Position numbers and translations under genes: made by a program. Under the pieces are notes generated by a model, which was given only the letters and a program-made list of their open reading frames with translations, did no database searches and was not told the DNA's origin. A stretch of DNA of 64,000 bases from Brevundimonas vesicularis NBRC 12165 (lineage in GTDB: Bacteria; Pseudomonadota; Alphaproteobacteria; Caulobacterales; Caulobacteraceae): contig NZ_BCWM01000003.1 in assembly GCF_001592205.1 (NCBI RefSeq), forward strand, positions 62,001 to 126,000, written 5' to 3'. Numbering within the stretch: position 1 is the first letter of the stretch; every line of letters starts with the position of its first letter. Positions 34,620 through 44,174 of this stretch are shown here, piece after piece.

Positions 34620-35942
34620 CTAGACCATCTCCGTCAGGCCCAAGGCCTTAAGCGTCGCCGTGATCGAGGCGTCCTGTTCGGCGCGGTAAAGGGCCATCTC
34701 GTCTTGGACGGGGCGACCCAGCGCCTGTTCGAAATCGGCCTTGGCGGGATCGACGGCGTAGGCGGTTTCGCGGGCCTCCGAGCCCAGGTTGGACTGGAAG
34801 ATGCCGGCGGCGCTGACGGGCAGGAAGTCTTCGTAGGTGATGGGTTCGGCGACGACGTGGCCCGCCGCGATCAGGGCGTCCAGATCGGCGGTCTCGGCGC
34901 GGGCGGCGAGCCCCTCAGACGTCGCGCGATAACGGAACCAGGCCAGGTCTGCGCGGCGCAGGGCGTCCCAATCGTCGGGCAGGGCGGAGAAGTCCTTCTT
35001 CGCCAGGGCCTCGTCATACAGGGCGCGACCGGCCGGGGTCAGGGCGCAGCCGCGCTGTTCGATCTCGCCGAAGCGGGCGGTGTGGGCGCCCGCCGTGGGG
35101 CCGTCGGGGCCGGGGAAGGTGATCGCCTCCCGCAACGCCTTGAAGCTGGTCTGGCGCAGCAGGATCGGACAGGCGCGGGCGGGCGGACCCTCGATGGTTT
35201 CCTTCGGCGCGATGCCGCGTGCGGGCATGGCCGCCTGGGCCGCGTCGATATCCAGCGTGCGTGGCGTCAGGTGGTTGATGTGCGGACCCTTGAAGCTGAC
35301 CACGTCGGCGATCAGTCGGTGGGCGGCGACCAGCCGTTCGTAGGTTTCGGCGCTGACCGTCGCCTGGGCGTGCCAGCGGAAGGTCTCTAGCAGTTCGGAC
35401 ACGAAACGATCGGCCTGAGCCTCGTCCAGACCGCCGGCGGCCTGCGCCGTCTCGATCAGCTCACGCGCGCCGGGGGTGAAGATGTCGCGGCGAGCCAGGG
35501 TCTCGGCCGCCTCCGCGCGCAAGGCGTCGTCCTCGATCAACTCCAGCCGCAGCAGCGAGGTGAAGACCCGGAACGGATTGCGCGCCAAGGCCGCCGGATC
35601 GATGGGACGGAAGGCGGTCGAATGGACCGGCACCCCGGCCGGCGCCAGGTTGTAATAGCTGACCGGCTCCATCCCCATCACCGCAAAGGCGCGCGCGATC
35701 GTGGCCAGTTCATCGGCCGTGCCGACGCGGATGGCGCCGTGGCGCTCCTCTGACAGACGCGCCAGTTCGCCGGACGCCGCCAGCCGGTCCGCGCCGGCGG
35801 CATCGGCCTTCAACGTCTGCGCATTGATGTCCGCCACCAGCGTCAGCAGGTCGCCGTATTGCGGCACTTCGGCCCGGTACATGGCGGACAGGGCGGCCGA
35901 AAACCGGCTGCGGATCTCGTCAGGATGGACGAAGGCGGACAT
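34620..35942 (-). CDS. DUF1338 protein, 2-oxoadipate dioxygenase/decarboxylase-like (HglS/YdcJ)
   Basis: A 440-residue enzyme of the DUF1338 family. Characterised members (Pseudomonas HglS) are Fe(II) enzymes that convert 2-oxoadipate to D-2-hydroxyglutarate in lysine breakdown. The metal site His-His-Glu can be traced: VPVHSTAFRP, PHINHLTPRT and FGEIEQRG, with the substrate Arg beside the first His. ATG at 35942 chosen; a short extension upstream is possible. No other lysine-catabolic gene is next to it, so the physiological pathway is inferred from the family alone. Confidence 0.88.
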   Translation of the reverse strand: MSAFVHPDEIRSRFSAALSAMYRAEVPQYGDLLTLVADINAQTLKADAAGADRLAASGELARLSEERHGAIRVGTADELATIARAFAVMGMEPVSYYNLAPAGVPVHSTAFRPIDPAALARNPFRVFTSLLRLELIEDDALRAEAAETLARRDIFTPGARELIETAQAAGGLDEAQADRFVSELLETFRWHAQATVSAETYERLVAAHRLIADVVSFKGPHINHLTPRTLDIDAAQAAMPARGIAPKETIEGPPARACPILLRQTSFKALREAITFPGPDGPTAGAHTARFGEIEQRGCALTPAGRALYDEALAKKDFSALPDDWDALRRADLAWFRYRATSEGLAARAETADLDALIAAGHVVAEPITYEDFLPVSAAGIFQSNLGSEARETAYAVDPAKADFEQALGRPVQDEMALYRAEQDASITATLKALGLTEMV

Positions 35943-36013
35943 GAGCGCTCCCATTTTTCGCCGATCCATAGGCCGACTGGCCGCCGGTTGAAACCCGGCG
36001 GCCGTCGCATGGG

Positions 36014-36664
36014 TCAGGCGTCGATGCCGACCCCGATGGGGCAGACCACGCCGGTCCCGCCGATGCCGCAGTATCCAGCCGGGTTCTTGGCCAGATAGCC
36101 TTGGTGATAACCCTCGGCGTAGAAATAGTCGCCCGCCGGCTCGATCTCGGTGGTGATCGTCCCGCGCCCGGCCTGGGTCAGGGCGGCCTGATAGGCGTCG
36201 CGAGAGGCTTCGGCCTCGGCCTGCTGCTCGGCGTTCAGCGTGTAGATGGCCGAGCGATAGGTGGTGCCGATGTCGTTGCCTTGGCGCATGCCTTGGGTCG
36301 GGTCGTGGTTCTCCCAGAAGGTCTTCAGCAGTTCGGCATAGGTGATGACGCTCGGGTCGAACACGACCTTGACCACCTCGGTATGACCCGTCCGGCCGGT
36401 GCAGGTCTCTTCATAGGTCGGGTTGGGCGTAATCCCGCCGGAATAGCCGGCCGAGGTCACCCAGACGCCCGGCAACTGCCAGAAGATGCGCTCCACGCCC
36501 CAGAAACAGCCCATGCCGAAGATGGCGGTCTGGAAACCGTTGGGATAGGGCCCCTTCAGCGGGTTGCCGCTGACATAGTGGTTCACATCGGTGTCCAGCG
36601 GCTCGGCGCGGCCGGGCAGGGCCGTCTCGGGCTTGGGCATTTCGGCAGTCTTCTTGAACAGCAT
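36014..36664 (-). CDS. msrA: Peptide-methionine (S)-S-oxide reductase
   Basis: Repairs oxidised methionine in proteins; 216 residues. The catalytic motif [10 protein letters not shown] is at about residue 53, [15 protein letters not shown] and [12 protein letters not shown] follow, and a C-terminal [13 protein letters not shown] provides resolving cysteines. The ATG at 36664 is preceded by GGGAG at nine bases; a second ATG five codons earlier is less likely. An N-terminal extension of about 45 residues before the core is normal for this subgroup ([16 protein letters not shown]). Single gene. Confidence 0.94.
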   Translation of the reverse strand: MLFKKTAEMPKPETALPGRAEPLDTDVNHYVSGNPLKGPYPNGFQTAIFGMGCFWGVERIFWQLPGVWVTSAGYSGGITPNPTYEETCTGRTGHTEVVKVVFDPSVITYAELLKTFWENHDPTQGMRQGNDIGTTYRSAIYTLNAEQQAEAEASRDAYQAALTQAGRGTITTEIEPAGDYFYAEGYHQGYLAKNPAGYCGIGGTGVVCPIGVGIDA

Positions 36665-36803
36665 TTGCGGCTCCCTCATCGGAAAATGACGTTGAAGTCC
36701 ATATGGGGATGCGAGAGGCGCTTGCCGAGGGGGCGAGGGTGTTCTATCAGGCCCGCCTCCCGCCGGATCGACCTCCGGCGGCGCGCAAGACGCAGCGTGA
36801 AAC

Positions 36804-36893
36804 GGACAGGTGGCGGAGTGGTCGATCGCGCACGCTTGGAAAGCGTGTGTAGGTGAAAGCCTACCGAGGGTTCGAATCCCTCTCTGTCCGCCA
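36804..36893 (+). tRNA. tRNA-Ser (anticodon GGA)
   Basis: A complete class II tRNA of 90 bases. The 7-bp acceptor (GGACAGG with TCTGTCC), the T loop GGTTCGAATCC, a long variable arm (TGTAGGTGAAAGCCTACCGA region) as in serine tRNAs, and the anticodon loop TTGGAAA with GGA at 36838-36840. The CCA end is encoded (36891-36893). It reads UCC and UCU codons. Confidence 0.97.
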
Positions 36894-37019
36894 CACACTT
36901 TCACCGAGTGGTCTCTTAGCTTGCGGCGTTCGCTGAAGTCGCGACGGGGCGCCGTTGCAAACCTGCCTGATCTAGGCAATCCACCCGTTCGTCGCATCAC
37001 TTAGCCCTTCTGATCCTGA

Positions 37020-37175
37020 ACTCCCGGGACAGCGTCGAAGGCCGCATCCCGCTGGGGCTTGGGCCGGCCGGAGGACATCGCCTCGGTCGCCGACTTCTTG
37101 GCCTCGGACATGGCGGGCTATATGTCCGGCGCGGCGCTGCTGGTCGATGGCGGCGCCTTCGCCAACTTTCAGTAG
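37020..37175 (+). pseudogene. Remnant of an SDR dehydrogenase gene (C-terminal end only)
   Basis: The frame ending at the TAG at 37173-37175 reads GLGRPEDIASVADFLASDMA and then SGAALLVDGGAFANF, which is the unmistakable C-terminus of a short-chain dehydrogenase. Upstream, the frame hits a stop at 37017 after a few residues and there is no Rossmann domain between the tRNA gene and this point. So most of the gene has been deleted. The remnant ends nine bases before lldD, suggesting it was once the first gene of an operon with it. Confidence 0.75.
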
Positions 37176-37184
37176 GGCCAGGCA

Positions 37185-38318
37185 GTGATCATTTCGTCGC
37201 CGAGCGATTATAGGGAAGCCGCGCGGCGCAAGCTGCCGCCCTTCCTGTTTCACTACATCGACGGCGGCGCCTATGCCGAGCAGACCCTGCGTCGCAACGT
37301 CGAGGACTGGCAGTCCATCGCCCTTCGCCAGCGCGTGCTGCAGGACATGACCAGTCTCAGCCTTGAGACGAAGCTGTTCGACGAGACCCTGCGCCTGCCG
37401 ATCATCCTGGGGCCCGTAGGGCTGACCGGCATGTATGCGCGCAGGGGCGAGGTCCAGGCGGCCAAGGCGGCGGCCTCGCGCGGCGTGCCGTTCACGATGT
37501 CGACCGTGTCTGTCTGCCCGATCGAGGAGGTCGCGCCGGCCATCGACCGGCCCATGTGGTTCCAGCTCTATGTACTGCGCGACCGGGGCTTCATGAAGAA
37601 TGCGCTGGAGCGGGCCAGGGCGGCAGGGGTGAAGACCCTGGTCTTCACCGTCGATATGCCGACGCCGGGCGCTCGCTATCGCGACGCCCATTCGGGCATG
37701 AGCGGGCCCAATGCCGAGATCCGCCGCATGGTCCAGGCCATGACCCATCCGGCCTGGGCCTGGGACGTCGGGGTGCGCGGCACGCCGCACGATCTGGGCA
37801 ATGTCTCGGCCTACCTGGGCAAGCCGACGGGTCTCGCCGACTATATCGGCTGGCTGGCCAACAACTTCGATCCGTCGATTTCGTGGAAGGATCTGCAATG
37901 GATCCGCGATTTCTGGGACGGGCCGATGATCATCAAGGGCATCCTGGATCCGCAGGACGCCCGCGACGCCGTCAGCTTCGGCGCAGACGGCATCGTGGTG
38001 TCGAACCACGGCGGGCGTCAGTTGGACGGGGTGCTGTCGTCTGCCTGCGCTCTGCCCGCCATCGCCGACGCGGTGAAGGGCGAGCTGAAGATCCTGGTGG
38101 ATTCCGGCATCCGTAACGGTCTGGACGTGGTTCGCGCCATCGCCTTGGGCGCCGACGCGGTCCTGCTGGGCCGGGCGTTCATCTATGCCTTGGCGGCGAA
38201 CGGTCAGGCAGGTGTCGAAAACCTGCTGGACCTGTTCGAAAAGGAAATGCGTGTCGCCATGACCCTGACCGGGGCCAAGTCGGTCGCGGGCATGACCCGG
38301 GAGATGCTGGCGATCTGA
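37185..38318 (+). CDS. lldD: FMN-dependent L-lactate dehydrogenase
   Basis: Membrane-associated flavoenzyme oxidising L-lactate to pyruvate and feeding the quinone pool; 377 residues, the normal LldD length. It begins [20 protein letters not shown] as in the family, has the flavin-binding [16 protein letters not shown] and the active-site [10 protein letters not shown] with the catalytic histidine. The start is a GTG at 37185. The usual lldP permease and lldR regulator are absent, and a truncated SDR lies directly upstream, so its promoter may have been lost or replaced. The terminator stem includes its stop codon. Confidence 0.93.
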   Translation: MIISSPSDYREAARRKLPPFLFHYIDGGAYAEQTLRRNVEDWQSIALRQRVLQDMTSLSLETKLFDETLRLPIILGPVGLTGMYARRGEVQAAKAAASRGVPFTMSTVSVCPIEEVAPAIDRPMWFQLYVLRDRGFMKNALERARAAGVKTLVFTVDMPTPGARYRDAHSGMSGPNAEIRRMVQAMTHPAWAWDVGVRGTPHDLGNVSAYLGKPTGLADYIGWLANNFDPSISWKDLQWIRDFWDGPMIIKGILDPQDARDAVSFGADGIVVSNHGGRQLDGVLSSACALPAIADAVKGELKILVDSGIRNGLDVVRAIALGADAVLLGRAFIYALAANGQAGVENLLDLFEKEMRVAMTLTGAKSVAGMTREMLAI

Positions 38319-38342
38319 CCCGCGTCAGATCGCCAGCCTTTT
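38306..38342 (+). terminator. Intrinsic terminator overlapping the lldD stop
   Basis: A perfect 14-bp stem (gctggcgatctgac at 38306-38319 with 38324-38337), a four-base loop and a T-run at 38339-38342. The last four sense codons and the TGA of lldD form the left arm. Confidence 0.88.
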
Positions 38343-38802
38343 ATCAGCGATAGGCGACAGCTGCCGAGGTCAGGCCCGCAGCTTGCTGCCGACGCGTTAG
38401 CAGGTCCGGCTAACCCTGATCGGCGCGACGCGTGACGCATGCCGTTTCTGTTGTCGGTGATGGAACGCTTAAGGCGACGATCTCCCAGCCAACCTCGGCC
38501 CCAGACATCGACGCACGAGATCACAGGCGCCGCTTCAATAGCACGGCCCGAGGGGCGGGATTGGCGCGCCCTGTAAGGTGAAGGCCAGGTTGAACTGATT
38601 AGCATCGACGGTCATTTCGAACATATTCATTTGTAAAAAATCTTCCACATATGATGAAAGCGCTTGACGGATGTGGGTGAGAGGGGGTCTCTGACACCGG
38701 CAGCGAAGAGAACATTCGCGTCGGGAAACGCTTGGATATGCCTAGGTCTGCAGCCCAAATCGAACGGAGGCCGACCTTGTCGGGGCGGGCGGGCGCGCAG
38801 TC
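38343..38802. other. Gene-free region upstream of the galactan locus
   Basis: No convincing gene. The right half is AT-richer and probably holds the promoter of the galactan genes. TGACACCGGCAGCG at 38692-38705 resembles one half of the TGACACCGGTGTCA-type operator of LacI-family sugar repressors, with a degenerate second half, about 100 bases before the GH2 start. TTGACG at 38664 could be a -35 element, but no good -10 follows at the right distance. Confidence 0.4.
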
Positions 38803-41313
38803 ATGAGGCCGTCTCGCAGAGGTCTTCTTCAGGGGTCTGGCTTGGTGGGCATCGCTCTGGCTGTGCCTGTCGCGGCGAACTCCAAGGCTAGCGTCCAACG
38901 CGGCAGGTATGCCCCTCGCAGTCGGGAGAGGCTGGCCACCGGCTGGCGTTTTCATCTTGGCCACGCCCAGGATCCAGACAAGGATTTCGGCTTCGGGCTG
39001 GATCAGCGCACCTATGCCAAAGCAGGCGGCAAGGTCGCAGCGGCCGCAGCCGCCGAGTTCGACGACAGCGGATGGTCAGCGGTTCAGCTGCCGCATGATT
39101 GGGCGGTGGATCTGCCCTTTGTCGAAAGCGTCGATGCGCGCTTGGCGCAGGCGTCCGGCATTCCGGGCGAGGCGCCGACGGACGATCCTCGCGCCGCTCA
39201 TGGGTTCAAGCCGCTGGGCCGGGAGTTTCCCGCGACCAGCGTCGGCTGGTATCGCCGCGCGTTGGACATCCCGGCTTCGGCGGCCGGCAAGCGGCTGTGG
39301 CTGGAGTTCGACGGCGCCTTTCGCGAGAGCCTGGTCCTGATCAACGGCTTCATCGCCCACGAGCATGAAGGCGGCTATTCGCCGTTTCGCGTCGACATCA
39401 CGGACCTGATCGCGGTCGGGGAGCCGAACACCCTGGTCGTGCGGGTGGACGCCAGCCTGGGCGAGGGTTGGTTCTACGAGGGCGCCGGTCTCTATCGGCA
39501 TGTCTGGCTGGTGACGACAGACCCCGTCCACGTGCCACAGTGGGGCGCAGTTGTGCGCGCCAGCCCCGCAGGCGACGGCGCGACGGCCGAGATCGAGCTG
39601 GATCTCGTCAACGACGGCGACGACGCAGCGGCCTGCGAGATCGCGTTTCGAGTCATCGATCCCGAGGGTGTTCCGGTCGCCGCAGGTCAGGCGGCGACGA
39701 CTCTGGCGGCGACGACTCTGGCGCCGCACAGCCGGGGGCAGGTCTCGACGGCGCTGTCGTGGGATCGTGCGGCGCTGTGGTCCATTGAGACGCCGCGTCT
39801 TTACACCCTGGTCGCCGAGGTCGTCGTTGCGGGCCGCCTGACGGATCGATTCGAGCAGCTATTCGGCGTGCGCACGGCGGTGTTCGACGCCGCGCGCGGA
39901 TTCCTGCTGAACGGCCGGCCGGTCAAGCTGAAGGGCGCCTGCTGCCATCAGGATCATGCCGGTGTCGGCGCGGCGGTGCCCGATCGACTTCAGGCGTGGC
40001 GGATCGAACAGTTGAAGGAGATGGGCTGCAACGCCTATCGCGCCTCGCACAATCCGCCGACGCCCGAACTGCTGGACGCCTGCGACCGGCTGGGCATGGT
40101 CGTCATCGACGAGACGCGGCGGATGGCGACCGACGTCGCGGCCATGGGCGAGTTGGAGGCTTTGGTTCGGCGTGATCGCAACCGCCCCAGCGTCATCGCC
40201 TGGTCCATCGGCAACGAAGAGCAGACCATTCAGAGCAATGCGCGCGGCGCCCGCATCGCCCGCGTGCAAAAGCGCCTGATCAACCGCCTCGATCCGACGC
40301 GGCCCGTGACGGCGGCCCTGGACAGCGGCTTCGGCGAGGGCGTGTCCCAGGTCGTGGACATCCTGGGCTTCAACTACCGCACCGATCAGATGGAAGCCTA
40401 CCACGCGCGGTTTCCCAATCAGCCGATCCTAGGCAGCGAGACCGGCAGCACGGTGTCCACGCGCGGCGAATATTTCAACGACCCGGCCCGTCACATCGTG
40501 CGCGCCTACGACATTGAGCATCCCTGGTGGGCCTCGACGGCCGAGGCCTGGTGGACGCTGGCGGCCGAGCGACCCTATATCGCCGGCGGCTTTATCTGGA
40601 CCGGTTTCGACTATCGCGGCGAGCCGACGCCTTTCGGACGTTGGCCCAGCGTCGCGTCCTTCTTCGGCGCGATGGATTCCTGCGGCTTTCCCAAGGACAA
40701 TTATTGGTACTATCGCGCCTGGTGGCGTCCTGAGCCGCTGGTGCATCTGTTTCCCCACTGGACGTGGCCGGGCCGCGAGGGTCAGCCGATCCCGGTCTGG
40801 GTCCACGCCAATGTCGATCGGGTCGAGCTGTTCGTGAACGGCCGTTCGCAGGGCGCCAAGGACGTCGTGCCGAACCGACATCTGGAATGGACAGTCCCCT
40901 ATGAGCCGGGGGTGATCGAAGCGCGCGGCTGGAACAATGGCAGGGCGTTGCCGCCGGTACGCCGCGAAACCGCAGGCGCGCCCGCCGTCGTCGAACTGAC
41001 GGCAGACCGGACCCGGCTGAACGCCGACGGTCAGGACGTGGCCATGCTGAAGGCGCGTATTCTGGACGCCAGGGGACGCGAGGCGCCGGCGGCCAACGAC
41101 CTGCTGACCTTCGACGTCCAGGGCGTCGGCCGGATCATCGGCGTGGGCAACGGCGATCCCAACAGCCACGAGCCGGACAGGACCGGCCGACGGCGGGCCT
41201 TCAACGGTCTGGCCCAGGCTATCCTTCAGACGACGACCGATCGCGGCGCAATCACGGTGACCGCCTCGGCGCCCGGCCTGCGATCCGGAGCGGTGCGTCT
41301 GCGGACGACCTGA
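38803..41313 (+). CDS. Glycoside hydrolase family 2 beta-galactosidase (GalA-like), Tat-exported
   Basis: An 836-residue periplasmic beta-galactosidase. The N-terminus has a twin-arginine signal (RRGLLQGSG followed by a hydrophobic core). Domains in order: sugar-binding jelly roll (about 40-240), immunoglobulin-like domain, TIM barrel (about 350-620) and C-terminal beta domains. The acid/base Glu is in WSIGNEEQ and the nucleophile Glu in GSETGSTVS. With the GH53 enzyme and receptor downstream it should cleave galacto-oligosaccharides from beta-1,4-galactan. The ATG at 38803 follows a weak ribosome site. Confidence 0.93.
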   Translation: MRPSRRGLLQGSGLVGIALAVPVAANSKASVQRGRYAPRSRERLATGWRFHLGHAQDPDKDFGFGLDQRTYAKAGGKVAAAAAAEFDDSGWSAVQLPHDWAVDLPFVESVDARLAQASGIPGEAPTDDPRAAHGFKPLGREFPATSVGWYRRALDIPASAAGKRLWLEFDGAFRESLVLINGFIAHEHEGGYSPFRVDITDLIAVGEPNTLVVRVDASLGEGWFYEGAGLYRHVWLVTTDPVHVPQWGAVVRASPAGDGATAEIELDLVNDGDDAAACEIAFRVIDPEGVPVAAGQAATTLAATTLAPHSRGQVSTALSWDRAALWSIETPRLYTLVAEVVVAGRLTDRFEQLFGVRTAVFDAARGFLLNGRPVKLKGACCHQDHAGVGAAVPDRLQAWRIEQLKEMGCNAYRASHNPPTPELLDACDRLGMVVIDETRRMATDVAAMGELEALVRRDRNRPSVIAWSIGNEEQTIQSNARGARIARVQKRLINRLDPTRPVTAALDSGFGEGVSQVVDILGFNYRTDQMEAYHARFPNQPILGSETGSTVSTRGEYFNDPARHIVRAYDIEHPWWASTAEAWWTLAAERPYIAGGFIWTGFDYRGEPTPFGRWPSVASFFGAMDSCGFPKDNYWYYRAWWRPEPLVHLFPHWTWPGREGQPIPVWVHANVDRVELFVNGRSQGAKDVVPNRHLEWTVPYEPGVIEARGWNNGRALPPVRRETAGAPAVVELTADRTRLNADGQDVAMLKARILDARGREAPAANDLLTFDVQGVGRIIGVGNGDPNSHEPDRTGRRRAFNGLAQAILQTTTDRGAITVTASAPGLRSGAVRLRTT

Positions 41314-41380
41314 GACGTCGAAACCAAACACAACACGAGGGGCGCTCGCACACGAGGCGGCGTGAAGAGGGAGAGACAAG

Positions 41381-44104
41381 ATGAGGGTCAACAAATACAG
41401 GCTGCTGGCCGCGACGGGTTTGGTGACGGCATTGATGGCGACACCGGGTTTTGCCCTGGCGCAATCGACCCCGCAGAGCACGACGGCTGATCAGAGCGCT
41501 GATCAGGACGCGACAGAGGTCGGCGAGGTCGTGGTGACCGGTATTCGGGCGGCGCTGCGCAACGCCCTGGCCGGCAAGCAAGCCGCAAGCAATGTGGTTG
41601 AGGTGCTGTCGTCCGACGACATCGGCGCCTTGCCCGAGGCCTCGATCGCCGAATCTCTTGCCCGCCTGCCGGGCCTGACGTCGAACCGCGACCGTGGCAA
41701 CGGCACCCAGATCTCGATCCGAGGCATGGGGCCGAACCTGGTCAACACCTTGTTGAACGGGCGCGAACTGGTCTCGGCCGAGGCCAGCCGCAACATCCGT
41801 TACGAACAGTATCCGGCCGAACTGATCAACGGCGCCTATGTCTACAAGTCGCCCACTGCGGCCCAGGTCGAGGGCGCCATCGCCGGTCAGGTGGACCTGC
41901 GCACGGTCAAGCCGCTGGACTTCTCAACGCGCCGCATCGTCGCCAATGTGCGCGGCGTCTACAGCGATCTGGCCGAGGATATCCCCGATGCCGATCCCGC
42001 CGGCTATATCGTGTCTTTCTCCTATCTGGACCAGTTTCTGGACGGCAAGCTGGGGGTGGCCCTGGGCTATTCCGGGCGGCGTCAGGCTGTCGCCACGGCG
42101 CGAACCAACATCTTCCGTTACACCAACAGTTTCGCGGACCTGAACGGCGACGGTCAGGGCAACGACGAAATCCCCTTCGGCTATGAGGCTCTGGTGCGGG
42201 GAGGCGAGGATAATCGCGACGGCGCCTTGGCCACCGTTCAGTACAAGCCGAATGACCAAGTGTCGCTTACCGCCGATCTGTTCTACTCCAAGGTCGCCTA
42301 TGACGAGACCCAGCGCGGCTTTCGCCTGGAAGACTTGCCGTTCGGCAACAGCTTCACGAACGCCACGGTCCAGAACGGCGGCGTGACGGGGATCACGGCG
42401 ACAAAACAGGCGGACTTCGGTCTTCAGTTGCGCAACGTCAACGAGCTGTTCAACTTCACGGACGAGCTGTGGGCAGGCGGCGTGAACGGGGTCTGGCGCG
42501 GCGATCGCTGGAAAGCGACGGGTGATGTCGCCTATTCGACGACCAAGCGCGACCAACGCTTCATCACCGTGCGCACCGAGGTTCACGACGTCATCGGCGG
42601 CGTGCCGGTCGAACGGAATTCCGGCGTGACTAGCACCTTCAACTCGCGGCCGGGACATGCCGCCGACTTCGCCTTCAACGTTGACCTGACCGATCCGTCG
42701 ATCAATCGGATCACCGAGTTCCAGATTCCGGAAGGCGGCGGCGGCGCGCCAATCATCAACGACGAACTGTTCAGCGCCAACGGCGACTTCGAACATGATC
42801 TGGACGGATTCTTCACCAGCGTGCAGTTCGGCGGACGCCTGACCGATCGGTCCAAGGACTTCACACAGCGCACACAGTTCGGCTTCGTCAACCCGGCGAA
42901 CCGCACGCAGATTCCAGCCAACCTGCTGAATGCGCCGGTGGTTTTTCCCGGCGACTTCTCGAACGTGCCCCGCACGCTGTCTTTCGACATTCTGGGCGTG
43001 ATCGACGCCTATTTCGGCGACATCAATCCGACGACGTCGGACTTCGACCGTCGGTCCAGCTGGGAAGTGTCGGAAAAGACCCAGGCCGCCTATGCCAACA
43101 TCGATTTCGAAACGACCCTTCTGGGGCGTGAACTGACCGGCAATCTGGGCGTTCGGGTGGTGCATACCGAAACCACATCGGACAGCACCCGCGTCGACCA
43201 GGGCGCGCAGACCGGCGGGGCGGTGGTGCTGACGCCCGTCAGCTTCACCAACGAATTCACCGACACTCTGCCCACGCTGAATCTGACGTGGAAGGTGGGC
43301 GAGGGCCAGCAGGTGCGCTTTGCGGCGTCCAAGGCCATCTCACGCCCGGCGCTGGACGATCTGAACGCCGGTTTCGGCGTGTTCGTGTTCGGCGCGCCCC
43401 AAGCCTTCGGCGGCAATCCGGCGCTGGAGCCGTTCCGCGCCAACCAGTTCGACCTGACCTACGAACACTATTTCGGGGCGGACACGGCCTTCACCATCTC
43501 GGCCTTCTACAAGGATCTGGAGACCTACATCGTCCCTCAGATCACCGACATCGTCGTCAATGTGAACGGCACTCCGACGACCGGAACCTTCCGTCAGCCG
43601 GTTAACGGCGAGGGCGGATACATCCAGGGCTTTGAGGTTCTGTACCAGCAGGCCTTCACCTTCCTGCCGGCGCCGTTCGATGGATTGGGCGTCTATGCCA
43701 ACTATTCGTACACCGACAGCGACATCAGCGTCGCCGAGAACGACAACAGCATCGGCAACATTCCTCTGCCGGGCCTGTCCGAACACGTCGCCAACCTGTC
43801 GTTCTATTACTACAAGAACGGCTTCGAGGCGCGGATCGCAGGCCGCTATCGTAGCGAGTTCGCGACCGAGCTGGGCGACACCGACCGCATTTTGTTCACC
43901 GCGCCCGAGACGGTGGTCGATTTCCAGACCTCCTACGCCTTCCCTGAGGGCTCTCGGATGTCGGGCGTCGAACTCCTGTTCCAGGCCAATAACCTGACCG
44001 ACGAGCCGTTCGAGACCTACTACGGCGATACGGCGCGTCAGGGCCGATACGAGAGCTTCGGCCGTCGCTTCTTCCTAGGCGCGACCTACCGCTTCGGCGG
44101 GTGA
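41381..44104 (+). CDS. TonB-dependent receptor, galacto-oligosaccharide uptake (inferred)
   Basis: A 907-residue outer-membrane beta-barrel with signal peptide (KYRLLAATGLVTALMATPGF region), a plug domain and a 22-strand barrel ending in FFLGATYRFGG, the terminal aromatic insertion signal. The segment EVVVTGIRAALRNALAGKQA is the typical TonB-box-adjacent start of the Caulobacter/Xanthomonas carbohydrate receptors. GGGAGAG lies six bases before the ATG. Placed between GH2 and GH53 genes, it most likely imports galactan fragments; specificity rests on context. Confidence 0.92.
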   Translation: MRVNKYRLLAATGLVTALMATPGFALAQSTPQSTTADQSADQDATEVGEVVVTGIRAALRNALAGKQAASNVVEVLSSDDIGALPEASIAESLARLPGLTSNRDRGNGTQISIRGMGPNLVNTLLNGRELVSAEASRNIRYEQYPAELINGAYVYKSPTAAQVEGAIAGQVDLRTVKPLDFSTRRIVANVRGVYSDLAEDIPDADPAGYIVSFSYLDQFLDGKLGVALGYSGRRQAVATARTNIFRYTNSFADLNGDGQGNDEIPFGYEALVRGGEDNRDGALATVQYKPNDQVSLTADLFYSKVAYDETQRGFRLEDLPFGNSFTNATVQNGGVTGITATKQADFGLQLRNVNELFNFTDELWAGGVNGVWRGDRWKATGDVAYSTTKRDQRFITVRTEVHDVIGGVPVERNSGVTSTFNSRPGHAADFAFNVDLTDPSINRITEFQIPEGGGGAPIINDELFSANGDFEHDLDGFFTSVQFGGRLTDRSKDFTQRTQFGFVNPANRTQIPANLLNAPVVFPGDFSNVPRTLSFDILGVIDAYFGDINPTTSDFDRRSSWEVSEKTQAAYANIDFETTLLGRELTGNLGVRVVHTETTSDSTRVDQGAQTGGAVVLTPVSFTNEFTDTLPTLNLTWKVGEGQQVRFAASKAISRPALDDLNAGFGVFVFGAPQAFGGNPALEPFRANQFDLTYEHYFGADTAFTISAFYKDLETYIVPQITDIVVNVNGTPTTGTFRQPVNGEGGYIQGFEVLYQQAFTFLPAPFDGLGVYANYSYTDSDISVAENDNSIGNIPLPGLSEHVANLSFYYYKNGFEARIAGRYRSEFATELGDTDRILFTAPETVVDFQTSYAFPEGSRMSGVELLFQANNLTDEPFETYYGDTARQGRYESFGRRFFLGATYRFGG

Positions 44105-44174
44105 TCCATCCTTGCCAGTGCCGGATCGATCTCGCGTCGATCCCGGCCGTCCCTCCGATCTCAGAGTTTCGTCC

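Noticed and set aside
36760-36781. Hairpin ccgccgga/tccggcgg between msrA and the tRNA gene
   Set aside because: Eight-bp stem without T-run and upstream of both genes; too weak to assign a role.
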